Counted from the first letter of the stretch, positions 53,650-64,000 are shown. The stretch: 64,000 nt of DNA from an uncultured Pelagibacteraceae bacterium (GCA_902566365.1 CACFIH010000002.1:62001-126000); one strand, 5' to 3'. Notes: a model not told the origin generated them from the letters alone. A program made the numbers and translations.

Positions 53650-54870
53650 ATGGGTGACTTTTCACAAAATGGAATAATCTCAACTTTACATGACTTTGGG
53701 ACTAAGTCTACATCAGTCATAGAAAGTGAATTGTTAAAATTTTCCGATCAAAGAAAAATGGAATTAATTTTACCATGTCTTTATTCTGAATTGGAGGGAG
53801 AAGCTTTACCAAAAATTGTTGATGAAATAAGTAAAACTAAATATTTAGATCACATAATTATTGGATTAGATAAAGCAAATGAAACTCAAGCAAAAAAAGC
53901 TTGGAAATTTTTTAAAAAATTAAAAACCCCCTTTTCCATACTTTGGAATGATGGCCCAGCATTAAAAAAACTCGATCAAGAATTAAAAAAAAATAATCTT
54001 GCTCCTAGTGAGCTGGGAAAAGGACGGAATGTTTGGTATTGCATTGGTATGTGTATTGCAAGAGACAGTGCTCGTTCAGTTGCTTTACATGATTGTGATA
54101 TAAAAACTTATGATAGAAGAATGCTTGCAAAACTTTTTTATCCAGTTGTAAATCCTCTTTTTAATTTTGAGTTTTGTAAGGGATATTATCCTCGAGTAGC
54201 AAATAACAAAATGAATGGCAGAGTTGCAAGATTACTTGTTTTCCCCTTATTAACAGCTTTAGAAAAAACGATTGGTAAAAGTGATTACTTAAACTTTATG
54301 AAATCTTTTAAGTACCCTTTGGCTGGAGAATTTTCATTTAGACGAAATGTTTTACCAGAGTTAAGGATTTCATCCGATTGGGGAATTGAGGTAGGAATTT
54401 TATCTGAAATGCAAAGAAGTTTCTCGCCACAAAATATTTGTCAGGTTGATTTAGCCGATACATACGATCATAAACATCAAGTTCTATCATTAGATGATGA
54501 AACAAAAGGATTATCTAGAATGTCTATAGATATTATAAAAACATTTATCAAAAAATTAGCTACACAAGGTAATACATTTAGTAGAGAAAAATTTAGATCA
54601 TTGAAAGCGACGTATTATAGATCTGCTCTTGATCTAATTGATATTTATAGAAGTGATGCAGCAATGAATGGTCTAAAGTTAGACTCGCATACAGAAGAAA
54701 AAGCTGTTGAGTTATTTGCAATAAATATAATGAAAGCTGGTGAGGCATTTATTTTAAATCCCATGGATACTCCATTTATACCAACTTGGAGTAGAGTAAA
54801 AAGTGCTATACCAGATTTTCTTGGAAGGCTTGAAAAAGTAGTTAATGATGATAATAAAAAGCATTCTTAA
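53650..54870 (+). CDS. Glucosyl-3-phosphoglycerate synthase-like glycosyltransferase
   Basis: GKGRNVWYCIGMCIARDSARSVALHDCDIKTYDRRMLAKL, EFSFRRNVLPELRISSDWGIEVGIL. Confidence 0.82.
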   Translation: MGDFSQNGIISTLHDFGTKSTSVIESELLKFSDQRKMELILPCLYSELEGEALPKIVDEISKTKYLDHIIIGLDKANETQAKKAWKFFKKLKTPFSILWNDGPALKKLDQELKKNNLAPSELGKGRNVWYCIGMCIARDSARSVALHDCDIKTYDRRMLAKLFYPVVNPLFNFEFCKGYYPRVANNKMNGRVARLLVFPLLTALEKTIGKSDYLNFMKSFKYPLAGEFSFRRNVLPELRISSDWGIEVGILSEMQRSFSPQNICQVDLADTYDHKHQVLSLDDETKGLSRMSIDIIKTFIKKLATQGNTFSREKFRSLKATYYRSALDLIDIYRSDAAMNGLKLDSHTEEKAVELFAINIMKAGEAFILNPMDTPFIPTWSRVKSAIPDFLGRLEKVVNDDNKKHS

Positions 54871-56591
54871 TGCTGTTTCAAAAAAACCAAAAAAAAATTA
54901 CTTCTATACTAAGGACTATTTACAAGCCATCTTTAAGCAAAAAAGATATTGATTATTTAAAAGATCAAATAATACAAATAATCAAAAAATTTAATCAAAA
55001 AAATTTAAAAAAAAAACTTACTATCTCGGAAAAAACTTCACTAGTAATATGTTATGGAGACAACATAAATTCAAATCAAAAAAGTTCTATTCAAGTTTTT
55101 CAAAATTTTTTTAAAAAAAATTTGAATAAATACTTTAATACTATTCATTTTTTACCTTTTTATCCCTCCAGTAGTGACAGTGGTTTTGCTGTAAAAGATC
55201 ATTATAAAGTTGAAAAAAGAATAGGTAGTTGGTCCGATATAAAAAAGATTTCAAAATCTAGTCATGTGATGGCCGATATTGTAATTAATCACTCATCAGC
55301 TAGAGGTTTGTGGTTTAAAAATTTTCTTAAAAAAAAAAGACCTGGTAAAGATTATTTTTTAACTGTTAATTCTAAATTTAATACATCTAAAGTTGTAAGA
55401 CCAAGAGATCACAAATTACTAAAAAAAATAGATATCTTTAATAAACCTGATTATATATGGCGAACTTTTAGTGCTGATCAAATAGATTTGGATTTTAAGA
55501 ATCCTTCCGTACTTCTTAGATTTATCAAAATCATGGTTCACCTTGTTAATAATGGTGTTACAATTTTTAGATTAGATGCTATTGCTTATCTATGGAAAAA
55601 AAATGGTACCAGCTGTATAAATTTAAAACAAACTCATGAAATAGTTAAACTATTGAGACTTATAACCAATCTTCTAAACGTAGAAACTATAATCATTACA
55701 GAAACAAATTTACCAGAAAAAGAAAATTTGAGTTATTTTGGTAAAAATGATGAAGCTAACTGGATTTATAATTTTTCTCTTCCACCCTTATTAATCCATG
55801 CTTTTTTATTTGAGAATAGTTTATATCTTAACAACTGGAGTAAAAATCTTCCTAATACTAAATTCAAGAACAGTTATTTAAATTTCATTGCATCACATGA
55901 TGGTATTGGCATGAGGCCTACCGAAGGAATATTAAATAAAAGATCATTAAGTGATTTCCTTAAAAGATTAAAAAAAAATGGATCAAAATTTTCGTATAGA
56001 AAAATTCAAAATAAATCTAGGAAGGTATATGAGGCAAATATCACTATTTTTGATGCATTAAAAAAAACAGACTCTGATCCTAATGGAAAATTTTTTTTAG
56101 AAAGATATTTAGCTGCACACGCAATAATGATTTCTTTTGAGGGCATACCAGCTATTTACTTTAATTCATTGTTTGGCAAATCAAATGATGAAGCAAAATA
56201 TGTAATTACAGGTAATAATAGAGACATTAATAGATATAAATGGAGTTATGAAAATATCTCAAAAAAATTAAACGATAAAAACTCAAAACAAAGTATTTTT
56301 TATCAAAATCTTGGAAAATTATTAGAAATTAGGAGAAAACAAAAAGCATTTCATCCTAATGCTAAAAGATTAAATATCAATCTTGGCTCTAAAATTTTTT
56401 GTTTTAAAAGAATAAGTCTAGATAAAAAACAAACAATTATATCAATTACAAATTGCTCTTCGGTAGAGCAATATCCAAAGTTAAATAAAAAATATTATAA
56501 ATGGAAAAATATTATTAATCTTCAAATGAATTATAAAAATAAATCTATCAAACTGAAACCATTTGAAACCATGTGGTTATCCAATATATAA
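54870..56591 (+). CDS. GH13 family phosphorylase (sucrose / glucosylglycerate phosphorylase-like)
   Basis: IHFLPFYPSSSDSGFAVKDHYKVE, MADIVINHSSARGLWFKNFL, IFRLDAIAYLWKKNGTSCINL. Confidence 0.85.
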   Translation: MLFQKNQKKITSILRTIYKPSLSKKDIDYLKDQIIQIIKKFNQKNLKKKLTISEKTSLVICYGDNINSNQKSSIQVFQNFFKKNLNKYFNTIHFLPFYPSSSDSGFAVKDHYKVEKRIGSWSDIKKISKSSHVMADIVINHSSARGLWFKNFLKKKRPGKDYFLTVNSKFNTSKVVRPRDHKLLKKIDIFNKPDYIWRTFSADQIDLDFKNPSVLLRFIKIMVHLVNNGVTIFRLDAIAYLWKKNGTSCINLKQTHEIVKLLRLITNLLNVETIIITETNLPEKENLSYFGKNDEANWIYNFSLPPLLIHAFLFENSLYLNNWSKNLPNTKFKNSYLNFIASHDGIGMRPTEGILNKRSLSDFLKRLKKNGSKFSYRKIQNKSRKVYEANITIFDALKKTDSDPNGKFFLERYLAAHAIMISFEGIPAIYFNSLFGKSNDEAKYVITGNNRDINRYKWSYENISKKLNDKNSKQSIFYQNLGKLLEIRRKQKAFHPNAKRLNINLGSKIFCFKRISLDKKQTIISITNCSSVEQYPKLNKKYYKWKNIINLQMNYKNKSIKLKPFETMWLSNI

Positions 56592-56714
56592 AAAAATTAA
56601 TTAATACTTGGGAAGCATTTCCATTATTTAATATGTATCTTTTTGTTGAATATCACTGATCAATTAAAATAGATAAATAAGCAATAATCAGACAAATTTA
56701 ATTCAAAATAATTT

Positions 56715-58382
56715 TTAAAAAGATGGAACTATCCAACTTAACATTGCATTAGTATGTTCTGGACTTGATCCAGTATTAATTAATATAATAATAATTATGA
56801 AACCAATGTAACTTGGTAAACCATATTTTTTTCCATAATTACCGTAAAGATTAGATAAATTAGATTTTCTTTTTTTTAAATAATTATATTGAGCAATGCT
56901 TAAAAAATTTGGAACAGTTGCATAGAAATAAGATATCAATATCAAATAATCCATTATTGTTAAATATTCTAATTTAGGCATTTCAGAGTCTATAACAAAG
57001 TTATAAGCAATTAATGAAAGTAAACACACAATGGTGATTGTTAAACGTGACTCAATTTCTCTAGGATCAATCCAAACAGCTGACCAACAAACAATTAAAA
57101 TTAGGATTATAGGTAATATAATTTTAAAAAGGTAATATCCACTTTTTCTCTCTACTTCTAAAACTATTTCAACTCCATCAAAATAATAATCACTATTAGG
57201 CCCTTTAAATGTTTTATAATTTATTGTATTTCCAACAATATCCCATCCTGTTATAGGATTCTCTTTTTCAAAGGCTAATAACTCTCTTTTAGTCCAGTCA
57301 CTTACAGCGGCCTGATAATCTCCAAGAATATATCTGTCTTGATATAAAAAAACTTTTATCTTTTGTTTATCGAAAGGGAAAGATTTAAAATTAAATTTAT
57401 TTTTAAATTTATATTCACCTATTGATTTATATAAAATTGACAAAGAATCTTCTTCAATAAAATCCCATGTGCCTACTAAACTAGGCACAATCAAATAGTT
57501 ACCTGAAAAACGAGTTTCATCTTGATAAATCATATTTTTGAACTTAATTCCATAATTTGGATCTATAGTATCTAAATCAGACCATTCCTTTACTTCATAC
57601 TCACATTCTTCAAACCACACTTTTTCAGTATCATCATCAAGTAAAACTTCTCTTGCTAATTTTGTTAAAGGAAAATCTTTTGACAGAATTTCCTCAAATT
57701 CTGTTTCTATAGTAAGGGTGGAGGTGCCCTCTTTTTCATCAATTGAAACTGCTCTAATATAAAAATCAAGATATGGATCTGTATAAGTTAAATTTTCCCA
57801 CTCAGTTTTAACCGATTTTTGATAATAAATTCCTTCATCATCTTGAGTTCTAATAACAATTTCTAAAACTTTTTCTTCTCCAAAAAAATCCTCTAAATAA
57901 TTTATATCATCGTAATTTTTTTTTCTTGAAAAATCTAAATTTCTCAAATCTTTACCATTGATGCTTATTATTTCATCATAGGGTTGAACAAGTGCAGCCA
58001 TCCTTTGAAGCCATATGTCACCAACCATATAATATCCATCTGAAGATTTATCGGCGTCCCAATCTCCTTTTTGATATACAACTAGTTTTTTATTTTCATC
58101 AAGAAATTTTTTATTCAAAGATATTACATTTTTTAAAGGCACATAATCGTTTTCAGAAAAATTTGAATCTCCAGGAGAAATTATTCTGGCCATAGATTTA
58201 TCAAATTTCACCTGAATATCAAAACCCATTGTTTTTTCCTCAGATATTCTCTCATTATCTAAGCTCAAAATGTCGTAATTGTTTTTTATTTTGTCGTAAA
58301 AAACATCACATCTGGGTTTTGCGTTTATTGATGATGAAATAACTAATAAAGAAATCAAAAAAATAAAAAATTTTGTTTTCAT
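56715..58382 (-). CDS. Pentameric ligand-gated ion channel (ELIC/GLIC-like) with extra N-terminal domain
   Basis: FKSFPFDKQKIKVFLYQD; M1-M3 KSGYYLFKIILPIILILIVCWSAVWIDPREIESRLTITIVCLLSLIAYNFVIDSEMPKLEYLTIMDYLI; signal peptide. Confidence 0.82.
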   Translation of the reverse strand: MKTKFFIFLISLLVISSSINAKPRCDVFYDKIKNNYDILSLDNERISEEKTMGFDIQVKFDKSMARIISPGDSNFSENDYVPLKNVISLNKKFLDENKKLVVYQKGDWDADKSSDGYYMVGDIWLQRMAALVQPYDEIISINGKDLRNLDFSRKKNYDDINYLEDFFGEEKVLEIVIRTQDDEGIYYQKSVKTEWENLTYTDPYLDFYIRAVSIDEKEGTSTLTIETEFEEILSKDFPLTKLAREVLLDDDTEKVWFEECEYEVKEWSDLDTIDPNYGIKFKNMIYQDETRFSGNYLIVPSLVGTWDFIEEDSLSILYKSIGEYKFKNKFNFKSFPFDKQKIKVFLYQDRYILGDYQAAVSDWTKRELLAFEKENPITGWDIVGNTINYKTFKGPNSDYYFDGVEIVLEVERKSGYYLFKIILPIILILIVCWSAVWIDPREIESRLTITIVCLLSLIAYNFVIDSEMPKLEYLTIMDYLILISYFYATVPNFLSIAQYNYLKKRKSNLSNLYGNYGKKYGLPSYIGFIIIIILINTGSSPEHTNAMLSWIVPSF

Positions 58383-59068
58383 ATTCTTTTTTTTTCAAAT
58401 TCTCTTTTTTTATCGAATTGTAGTTTAGATAACTCTTTATGGAGTTTAAGTGCATAAAATAGTTGTGCTATTACTATTAATACTCCAAACTGTACAAAAT
58501 AATTGTAAATTCCATGCATAAAGAAAGGGACAAGAAATGAATATGTTAAAAAATTTTTATTGCCTGTAAATACGTACTTGCCAATATAAAAACCCATCAA
58601 ACAACCATTTAATCCATGCATTGGCACTGCTGAATATGATCTCCAAATAGCTACATCTTCAGGTGTAACTCCATACTCTTTCCACTCCAAAGCCAACCTA
58701 AAGACATAATCATAATTTTCATATGTTGCAAAACCTAATGATACAGTTACTCCATAAACTATACCGTCCATTGGTTCATTAAATTCTTTTCTTTTAATTA
58801 CAATTGCGTAAAGAATTAATAATTTTAGACTTTCTTCAGTCCAAGCTGGTGCTAAAAAACTACCAAGTAATCTCTCTCTTATTTCTGTATTGTTGTTAAA
58901 ATTTTCATAAATAAAAGAATTTAAAATTCCAGCGGGTAAACAAATTAAAACTCCCAGAAAAAAAACTAAAGCAATGGTGCTTTTTGGTTCTTTAAATTTA
59001 TCGTTAAAAAAAAAATAAGCTAAAATTATAAATGATGGAGCAATAGTAATGATTAAAGTAGTGGACAT
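58379..59068 (-). CDS. PrsW-family intramembrane metalloprotease
   Basis: EESLKLLILYAIV, DGIVYGVTVSLGFATYENYDYV, HGLNGCLMGFYIG, HGIYNY. Confidence 0.8.
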   Translation of the reverse strand: MSTTLIITIAPSFIILAYFFFNDKFKEPKSTIALVFFLGVLICLPAGILNSFIYENFNNNTEIRERLLGSFLAPAWTEESLKLLILYAIVIKRKEFNEPMDGIVYGVTVSLGFATYENYDYVFRLALEWKEYGVTPEDVAIWRSYSAVPMHGLNGCLMGFYIGKYVFTGNKNFLTYSFLVPFFMHGIYNYFVQFGVLIVIAQLFYALKLHKELSKLQFDKKREFEKKRI

Positions 59069-59084
59069 TATTTTAATATTAATC

Positions 59085-59366
59085 TTAAGTTAATTCATCA
59101 ATACACTCTCTCGCAAATCTTTTTACTAAAGGGTGTTTTGCTAAGTCCGTTCCTTCATTTTGATTTAAAAAGATAATGATTTGTTCATCATTATAAATCT
59201 CATCAAATTTATTAACATAACAAGTGCAATAAGATCTCCAAAATTTAGTACGTTCACTTTCGTTATAACATCCGTCATAGATAGCATTCCAAAAAGCTTT
59301 GCTAATTGCAAATAAAGGATTTGAAAAAAATAGTGTAAAAAAAAGAATAAGAAAAATTTTTTTCAT
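59085..59366 (-). CDS. Small secreted hypothetical protein
   Basis: MKKIFLILFFTLFFSNPLFA signal peptide; paired Cys. Confidence 0.6.
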   Translation of the reverse strand: MKKIFLILFFTLFFSNPLFAISKAFWNAIYDGCYNESERTKFWRSYCTCYVNKFDEIYNDEQIIIFLNQNEGTDLAKHPLVKRFARECIDELT

Positions 59367-59414
59367 AGATCTTTAAACTTAACTTATTCAGATATACTTT
59401 CAAGAATTTGCTAG

Positions 59415-59816
59415 TTAATTTTTAAGGGCTTTTTTAAGATATTTCTTATCGAGGTTGCAATCTTTATATCCACGCTTAACTACATTTAAATATCTTTCTG
59501 TTGGAAATTTAAAAGATGTTTTTTTAACCATTGTATATGTCATCACTCTTTTTCCATAATATGTAAAATAATATTTTTTATATAAAACTGGAAAGTCTTC
59601 ATATATATCAAGTTTTTTTTCATCACTTTTTGATATTTCAAAAAGACCACCAGGTACAATAGAATTTTTTTTATATTCAATATCTGCTGCTCTATATTTA
59701 CTTCTAAAAGTAAGTCTGAAATCTTTAAGATTAATTTTCTTGATAAAGATACTATCTTTACATCTACGTTTCATTTGAAAATGATGAAGATTACTACCGT
59801 AAGCAAAATAAAGCAT
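59415..59816 (-). CDS. Gamma-glutamylcyclotransferase-like protein
   Basis: LYFAYGSNLHHFQMKRRC; VPGGLFEISKSDEKKLDIYED. Confidence 0.85.
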   Translation of the reverse strand: MLYFAYGSNLHHFQMKRRCKDSIFIKKINLKDFRLTFRSKYRAADIEYKKNSIVPGGLFEISKSDEKKLDIYEDFPVLYKKYYFTYYGKRVMTYTMVKKTSFKFPTERYLNVVKRGYKDCNLDKKYLKKALKN

Positions 59817-60566
59817 TTACCGATCTACTATTTCAATTTTTTTTTCTTTAATAAATTCTAAAATTTGAGAATTACATAGGTCTATTTTAGATTGATCTTC
59901 AGATCGAAGTACAATCGAGACACCTAGTTTTCCTGCATGAAAAAATGGGTAACTACCTATCTCGACTTCTTTATTTTTATCTTGAACTTTAGTTAGTGAG
60001 CTAGCGATTTCACTTTCAACTGTTTTTAAACTTATTGTGTGACTTAAGATAGGTTGGCCCCCTACTATTTTATTTTTAAGTCCTCCTAACATAGATTTTA
60101 AAATTGAAGGAACTCCAGGTAAACAGAATACATTGTTTACACTAAATCCTGGGGCGCCACTTGTTGGGTTAAGTATTAATTCTGCATTTTCTGGCATCCA
60201 AACCATTTTTTGTCTGCCTTCATTAAATTCACCAGGCTTGTAATACGCCTCAAGAATTTTAAAAGCTTCTTTATGTATCTCATATTTTAAATCAAAAGCT
60301 TTTGCTACTGACTGAGCTGTAATATCATCATGTGTAGGTCCTATTCCACCGGTCGTAAAAACATAATCATTTTCTGATCTTAAGATATTTAAAGTGTCTA
60401 TGATTTTTTTTTCTAGGTCAGGAACAACTCTTACTTCATTTACTTTTACACCAATTGAATTCAACCAATTTGCTAAAGTATTGGTATTTGTATCTTGAGT
60501 TCTTCCAGAGAGAATTTCATTTCCAATAATTAATATCGCGGCATTTACTTTTGTGTTTTTTGTCAT
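59817..60566 (-). CDS. CinA/MoaB-type molybdopterin-binding domain protein
   Basis: AAILIIGNEILSGRTQDTNTNTLANWL, FTTGGIGPTHDDITAQSVA; C-terminal amidohydrolase domain absent. Confidence 0.88.
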   Translation of the reverse strand: MTKNTKVNAAILIIGNEILSGRTQDTNTNTLANWLNSIGVKVNEVRVVPDLEKKIIDTLNILRSENDYVFTTGGIGPTHDDITAQSVAKAFDLKYEIHKEAFKILEAYYKPGEFNEGRQKMVWMPENAELILNPTSGAPGFSVNNVFCLPGVPSILKSMLGGLKNKIVGGQPILSHTISLKTVESEIASSLTKVQDKNKEVEIGSYPFFHAGKLGVSIVLRSEDQSKIDLCNSQILEFIKEKKIEIVDR

Positions 60567-60587
60567 TTTTATATGTATAATTTGATT

Positions 60588-61286
60588 ATGGAATTTACCA
60601 AGTCTTTAATTAAAGGCAAATTAATCAAAAGATATAAACGTTTTTTTGTTGATATAAAATTAGGTAAAGACATTGTCACAGCCCATTGCCCAAATACTGG
60701 TTCAATGAGAGGGCTACTAAACGAAGGTAATGAAGTTTATCTGCTTAAAAATGATGATCCTAAAAGAAAATTAAAATATAGTTTAGAAATAATTAAAGCC
60801 CACAAAAATCTCATTGGTGTTAACACCCATATGGCAAACAAAATCGTCAGTCATGGTTTAAAAAATAATTTAATCAAAGAATTAAAAAATAATGAAAAAA
60901 TTAAATCTGAAGTTTTTTTCAATAAAGAAACAAGATTTGATTTTTTATTAGAAAAAAATAAACAAAATAGCTTTATAGAGGTAAAAAATGTAACACTTTT
61001 TAGAGAAGAAAAAACCGCTGAATTTCCGGATGCAATTACGTCCCGGGGCTCTAAACATTTACTTACCCTTATTGATGCCATAAAAAAAGGATATAAATCT
61101 TACTTGATATTTTTGGTACAAATACAAAACATGGAGTATTTTAAAGTAGCTAGAGATATAGATAATAAATATTATGAAAATTATCTCAAAGCAAAAAAAG
61201 CAGGTGTTATTTTTTTAGCTTATAGGTGTAAAATAAGTTCAAAAAAAATATTTATTGATAAAAAAATTAAAATTATAGATGAGTGA
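60588..61286 (+). CDS. sfsA: DNA/RNA nuclease SfsA
   Basis: AHCPNTGSMRGLLNEGNEVYLLK, SFIEVKNVTLFREEKTAEFPDAITSRGSKHL. Confidence 0.93.
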   Translation: MEFTKSLIKGKLIKRYKRFFVDIKLGKDIVTAHCPNTGSMRGLLNEGNEVYLLKNDDPKRKLKYSLEIIKAHKNLIGVNTHMANKIVSHGLKNNLIKELKNNEKIKSEVFFNKETRFDFLLEKNKQNSFIEVKNVTLFREEKTAEFPDAITSRGSKHLLTLIDAIKKGYKSYLIFLVQIQNMEYFKVARDIDNKYYENYLKAKKAGVIFLAYRCKISSKKIFIDKKIKIIDE

Positions 61287-62052
61287 TTATTCAGAAAAAT
61301 TTGAAAAAATGAGAATGGCGGGGAAACTCGCCGCTGAAACTTTAGATATGCTTACTGATAATATAAAAGAGGGTATATCAACCTCCTATATTGATAAACT
61401 TGGATATGAATTTATTCGTGATAATGGAGGATACTCAGCTCCATTATACTATCGTGGTTTTAAAAAATCCTTATGTACTTCATTAAATCATGTGATTTGT
61501 CATGGTGTTCCCTCTGAGGAAAGAATTTTAGAAGAAGGAGATGCTGTAAATGTTGATGTAACTGCAATTGTTGATGAACATTATGGAGATACTAGTAGAA
61601 TGTTTTGTATTGGAAAAACTTCTGTAAAGTTAAATAACCTCATCAATACTACTTATGAGTCTATGATGAAAGCAATTAATATTTTAAAGCCTGGCATTAA
61701 GCTTGGAGACATTGGATACGAAATACAATCTTATGTTGAGAAAAAAGGTTTTTCTGTTGTTAGAGATTTTTGTGGTCATGGTATAAGTACAACATTTCAT
61801 GAACCACCAAATATATTACACTATGGAAATAAAAATACTGGAAAAGAGTTGTTTCCAGGCATGACTTTTACAATTGAACCAATGATCAATGCTGGTAAAT
61901 ATGATGTAAAAATGCTCAATGATGGCTGGACTGCTGTTACAAAAGATAAATCTTTATCAGCACAATTTGAACATACAGTAGGAATTACAGAAAATGGTTA
62001 TGAAATCTTTACAGAATCTGCTAAGGGTTATTCAAAGCCTCCATATTTATAA
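61279..62052 (+). CDS. map: Methionine aminopeptidase type I
   Basis: TSLNHVICHGVPSEERILEEGDAVNVDVTAIVDEHYGDTSRMF, GHGISTTFHEPPNI. Confidence 0.96.
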   Translation: MSDYSEKFEKMRMAGKLAAETLDMLTDNIKEGISTSYIDKLGYEFIRDNGGYSAPLYYRGFKKSLCTSLNHVICHGVPSEERILEEGDAVNVDVTAIVDEHYGDTSRMFCIGKTSVKLNNLINTTYESMMKAINILKPGIKLGDIGYEIQSYVEKKGFSVVRDFCGHGISTTFHEPPNILHYGNKNTGKELFPGMTFTIEPMINAGKYDVKMLNDGWTAVTKDKSLSAQFEHTVGITENGYEIFTESAKGYSKPPYL

Positions 62053-62055
62053 TTA

Positions 62056-63348
62056 ATGATTAAAAGATATTCGAGAAAAGAACTCACTGATATTTGGTCA
62101 GAGGAAAATAAATATAAAATTTGGCTAGATGTTGAGATCGCTGCAGCACAAGCTATGGAAAAACTTGGCCAAATCCCTAAGGGAGTTTCATCAGTTGTAA
62201 GAAAAAAAGCAAAAATTAATGTTAAAAGAATTCATCAAATTGAAAGTCAGGTTAAACACGATGTAATTGCTTTCCTAACTTCGGTTACTGAAAAAGCTGG
62301 GATTAAAGCAAGATATCTTCATCAGGGCATGACTTCCTCTGATGTTCTAGATACTAGTTTTAATATACAATTAGTTCAATCAGGAAAAATTCTTCTTAAG
62401 GATTTAGACCAAATTCTTAAAGTAATTAAAAAACAAGCAAAGAAATATAAGTTAACACCTTGTATGGGAAGAAGCCACGGAATACATGCTGAGCCAATTA
62501 CATTTGGTCTAAAACTAGCATCATTTTATGAAGAGTTTAAAAGAAATAAAAAAAGATTGATTCATGCGATTGATGAAGTATCAACTTGTGCAATTTCAGG
62601 AGCGGTTGGAACTTTTGCAAATATAAACCCAAATGTTGAAAAACATGTTGCAAAAAAACTAGGTTTAAAAGTTGAGCCTATTTCAACTCAAGTTATTCCA
62701 AGAGATCGTCATGCTTTTTATTTCTCAGTTTTAGGAATTATTGCTGGTTCAATAGAAAGGGTTGCTACTGAAATTAGACATTTACAAAGAACAGAAGTTT
62801 ATGAGCTTCAAGAATTCTTTTCAAAAAATCAAAAAGGCTCATCAGCAATGCCTCATAAAAAAAATCCTATTCTAAGTGAAAATCTTACTGGACTTGCTAG
62901 AATGGTTAGAAGTTCAGTAACCCCTGCCCTAGAAAATATTGCCTTATGGCATGAGAGAGACATTTCGCATTCAAGTGTAGAGAGAAATATAGGACCAGAT
63001 GCTAATATAACTCTTGATTTTGCATTAGTTAGATTAACTAACATTTTAGATAATATGATTGTTTATCCCAAAAAAATGTTAGAAAACTTAAATTTAACTA
63101 AAGGACTTATTTTTTCACAAGAGCTTATGTTGGAGTTAACTAAAACAGGTTTGAGTAGGGAAAAATCTTATAAAATGGTTCAAACTTACGCAAAAAAATG
63201 TTTTGCTGAGAATCTAAATTTATTTGAGGTGATCCAATCTGATAAATACATAATGAGTAAAATTCCATCAAAAAAATTAAAGACTATTTTTAGTTATTCC
63301 AAACATTTCAAAAATGTAAATTTAATTTTTAGAAGAGTATTTAAATAA
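62056..63348 (+). CDS. purB: Adenylosuccinate lyase
   Basis: [39 protein letters not shown]. Confidence 0.96.
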   Translation: MIKRYSRKELTDIWSEENKYKIWLDVEIAAAQAMEKLGQIPKGVSSVVRKKAKINVKRIHQIESQVKHDVIAFLTSVTEKAGIKARYLHQGMTSSDVLDTSFNIQLVQSGKILLKDLDQILKVIKKQAKKYKLTPCMGRSHGIHAEPITFGLKLASFYEEFKRNKKRLIHAIDEVSTCAISGAVGTFANINPNVEKHVAKKLGLKVEPISTQVIPRDRHAFYFSVLGIIAGSIERVATEIRHLQRTEVYELQEFFSKNQKGSSAMPHKKNPILSENLTGLARMVRSSVTPALENIALWHERDISHSSVERNIGPDANITLDFALVRLTNILDNMIVYPKKMLENLNLTKGLIFSQELMLELTKTGLSREKSYKMVQTYAKKCFAENLNLFEVIQSDKYIMSKIPSKKLKTIFSYSKHFKNVNLIFRRVFK

Positions 63349-64000
63349 TGAAAAAAGGTAAGAAACTGTACGAAGGAAAAGCAAAAATTATTTATGCTAC
63401 ATCTGACAAAAATTTAGTTATCCAATATTTTAAAGATGATGCTACAGCTTTTAACAATCAAAAAAAAAGTACTATCGAAGGTAAAGGTGTTTTAAATAAT
63501 AGAATTTCAGAACATATCCTTTCAAATCTATCACAAATTGGAATTAAAAATCACCTAGTCAAACGTCTCAATATGCGAGAACAAGTGATCAAACTTGTAG
63601 AAATAATTCCAATAGAATTCATAACAAGAAATGTTGCTACAGGATCAATTACCAAAAGATTGGGTATTGAGGATGGTACAGTTCTTAAGGAACCATTAAT
63701 CGAATATTGTTTAAAAGATGATGCTTTAGGAGATCCATTAATTGCTGAGGAGCATATTTATGCTTTTGATTGGGCTACAAAAAAAGAAATAGAAAAAATA
63801 AAAAATATGATTTTAAGAATAAATGACTTTATGGTTGGTATGTTTAGAGGAATTGGAATTAAACTAATTGATTTTAAATTAGAATTTGGAAGAATTAAAA
63901 ATAATGGAAAAAATGAAATACTTTTAGCTGATGAAATAAGTCCTGACACTTGTAGATTATGGGATTCTATTACTGACAAGAAGCTAGACAAAGATAGATT
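63348..64000 (+). CDS. purC: SAICAR synthase (runs off window end)
   Basis: Translation [36 protein letters not shown]...[17 protein letters not shown]. Confidence 0.95.
   Translation, partial: MKKGKKLYEGKAKIIYATSDKNLVIQYFKDDATAFNNQKKSTIEGKGVLNNRISEHILSNLSQIGIKNHLVKRLNMREQVIKLVEIIPIEFITRNVATGSITKRLGIEDGTVLKEPLIEYCLKDDALGDPLIAEEHIYAFDWATKKEIEKIKNMILRINDFMVGMFRGIGIKLIDFKLEFGRIKNNGKNEILLADEISPDTCRLWDSITDKKLDKDR

Overview
This 64 kb AT-rich window looks like a SAR11/Pelagibacterales chromosome, judged from gene order, small intergenic gaps and protein sequence (inference; no search was run). Most of it is housekeeping: trhO, gatCAB, ruvX, pyrBC, plsY, topA, ugd/galU, panC, mgtE, lipB, then one nearly continuous minus-strand translation/transcription block (rplQ-rpoA ... 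S10/spc ... fusA-rpsG-rpsL ... rpoC-rpoB ... rplKAJL, nusG, secE, tuf) with tRNA-Trp, -Gly and -Tyr, and finally purine/map/sfsA genes. The most interesting region is 47,068-51,157. An intact tRNA-Thr(UGU) gene is followed by three compact gene cassettes, each ending in a further partial copy (49-54 nt) of the tRNA-Thr 3' half. Each cassette has two or three 11-bp-spaced direct iterons at both ends. The left iterons start 56-57 nt after a tRNA 3' end, and the right iterons end 49 nt before the next tRNA fragment (for the first fragment, counted to the aligned start of the longer copies). The coding cargo fills nearly all the space between them. No integrase is present in the window. This reads as an integron-like array of non-autonomous, tRNA-targeted cassettes carrying small secreted, membrane or unknown proteins with shared N-terminal and unrelated C-terminal modules. 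Other observations: rplF (L6) is split by an apparent -1 frame change exactly at an A_AAA_AAA_TAG slippery/stop motif; an ELIC-like pentameric ligand-gated ion channel with a PDZ-like N-terminal extension overlaps a PrsW-family protease gene; there is a glucosylglycerate-type osmolyte cluster; and the NAD kinase start codon lies 3 nt after a tRNA-Leu CCA end.
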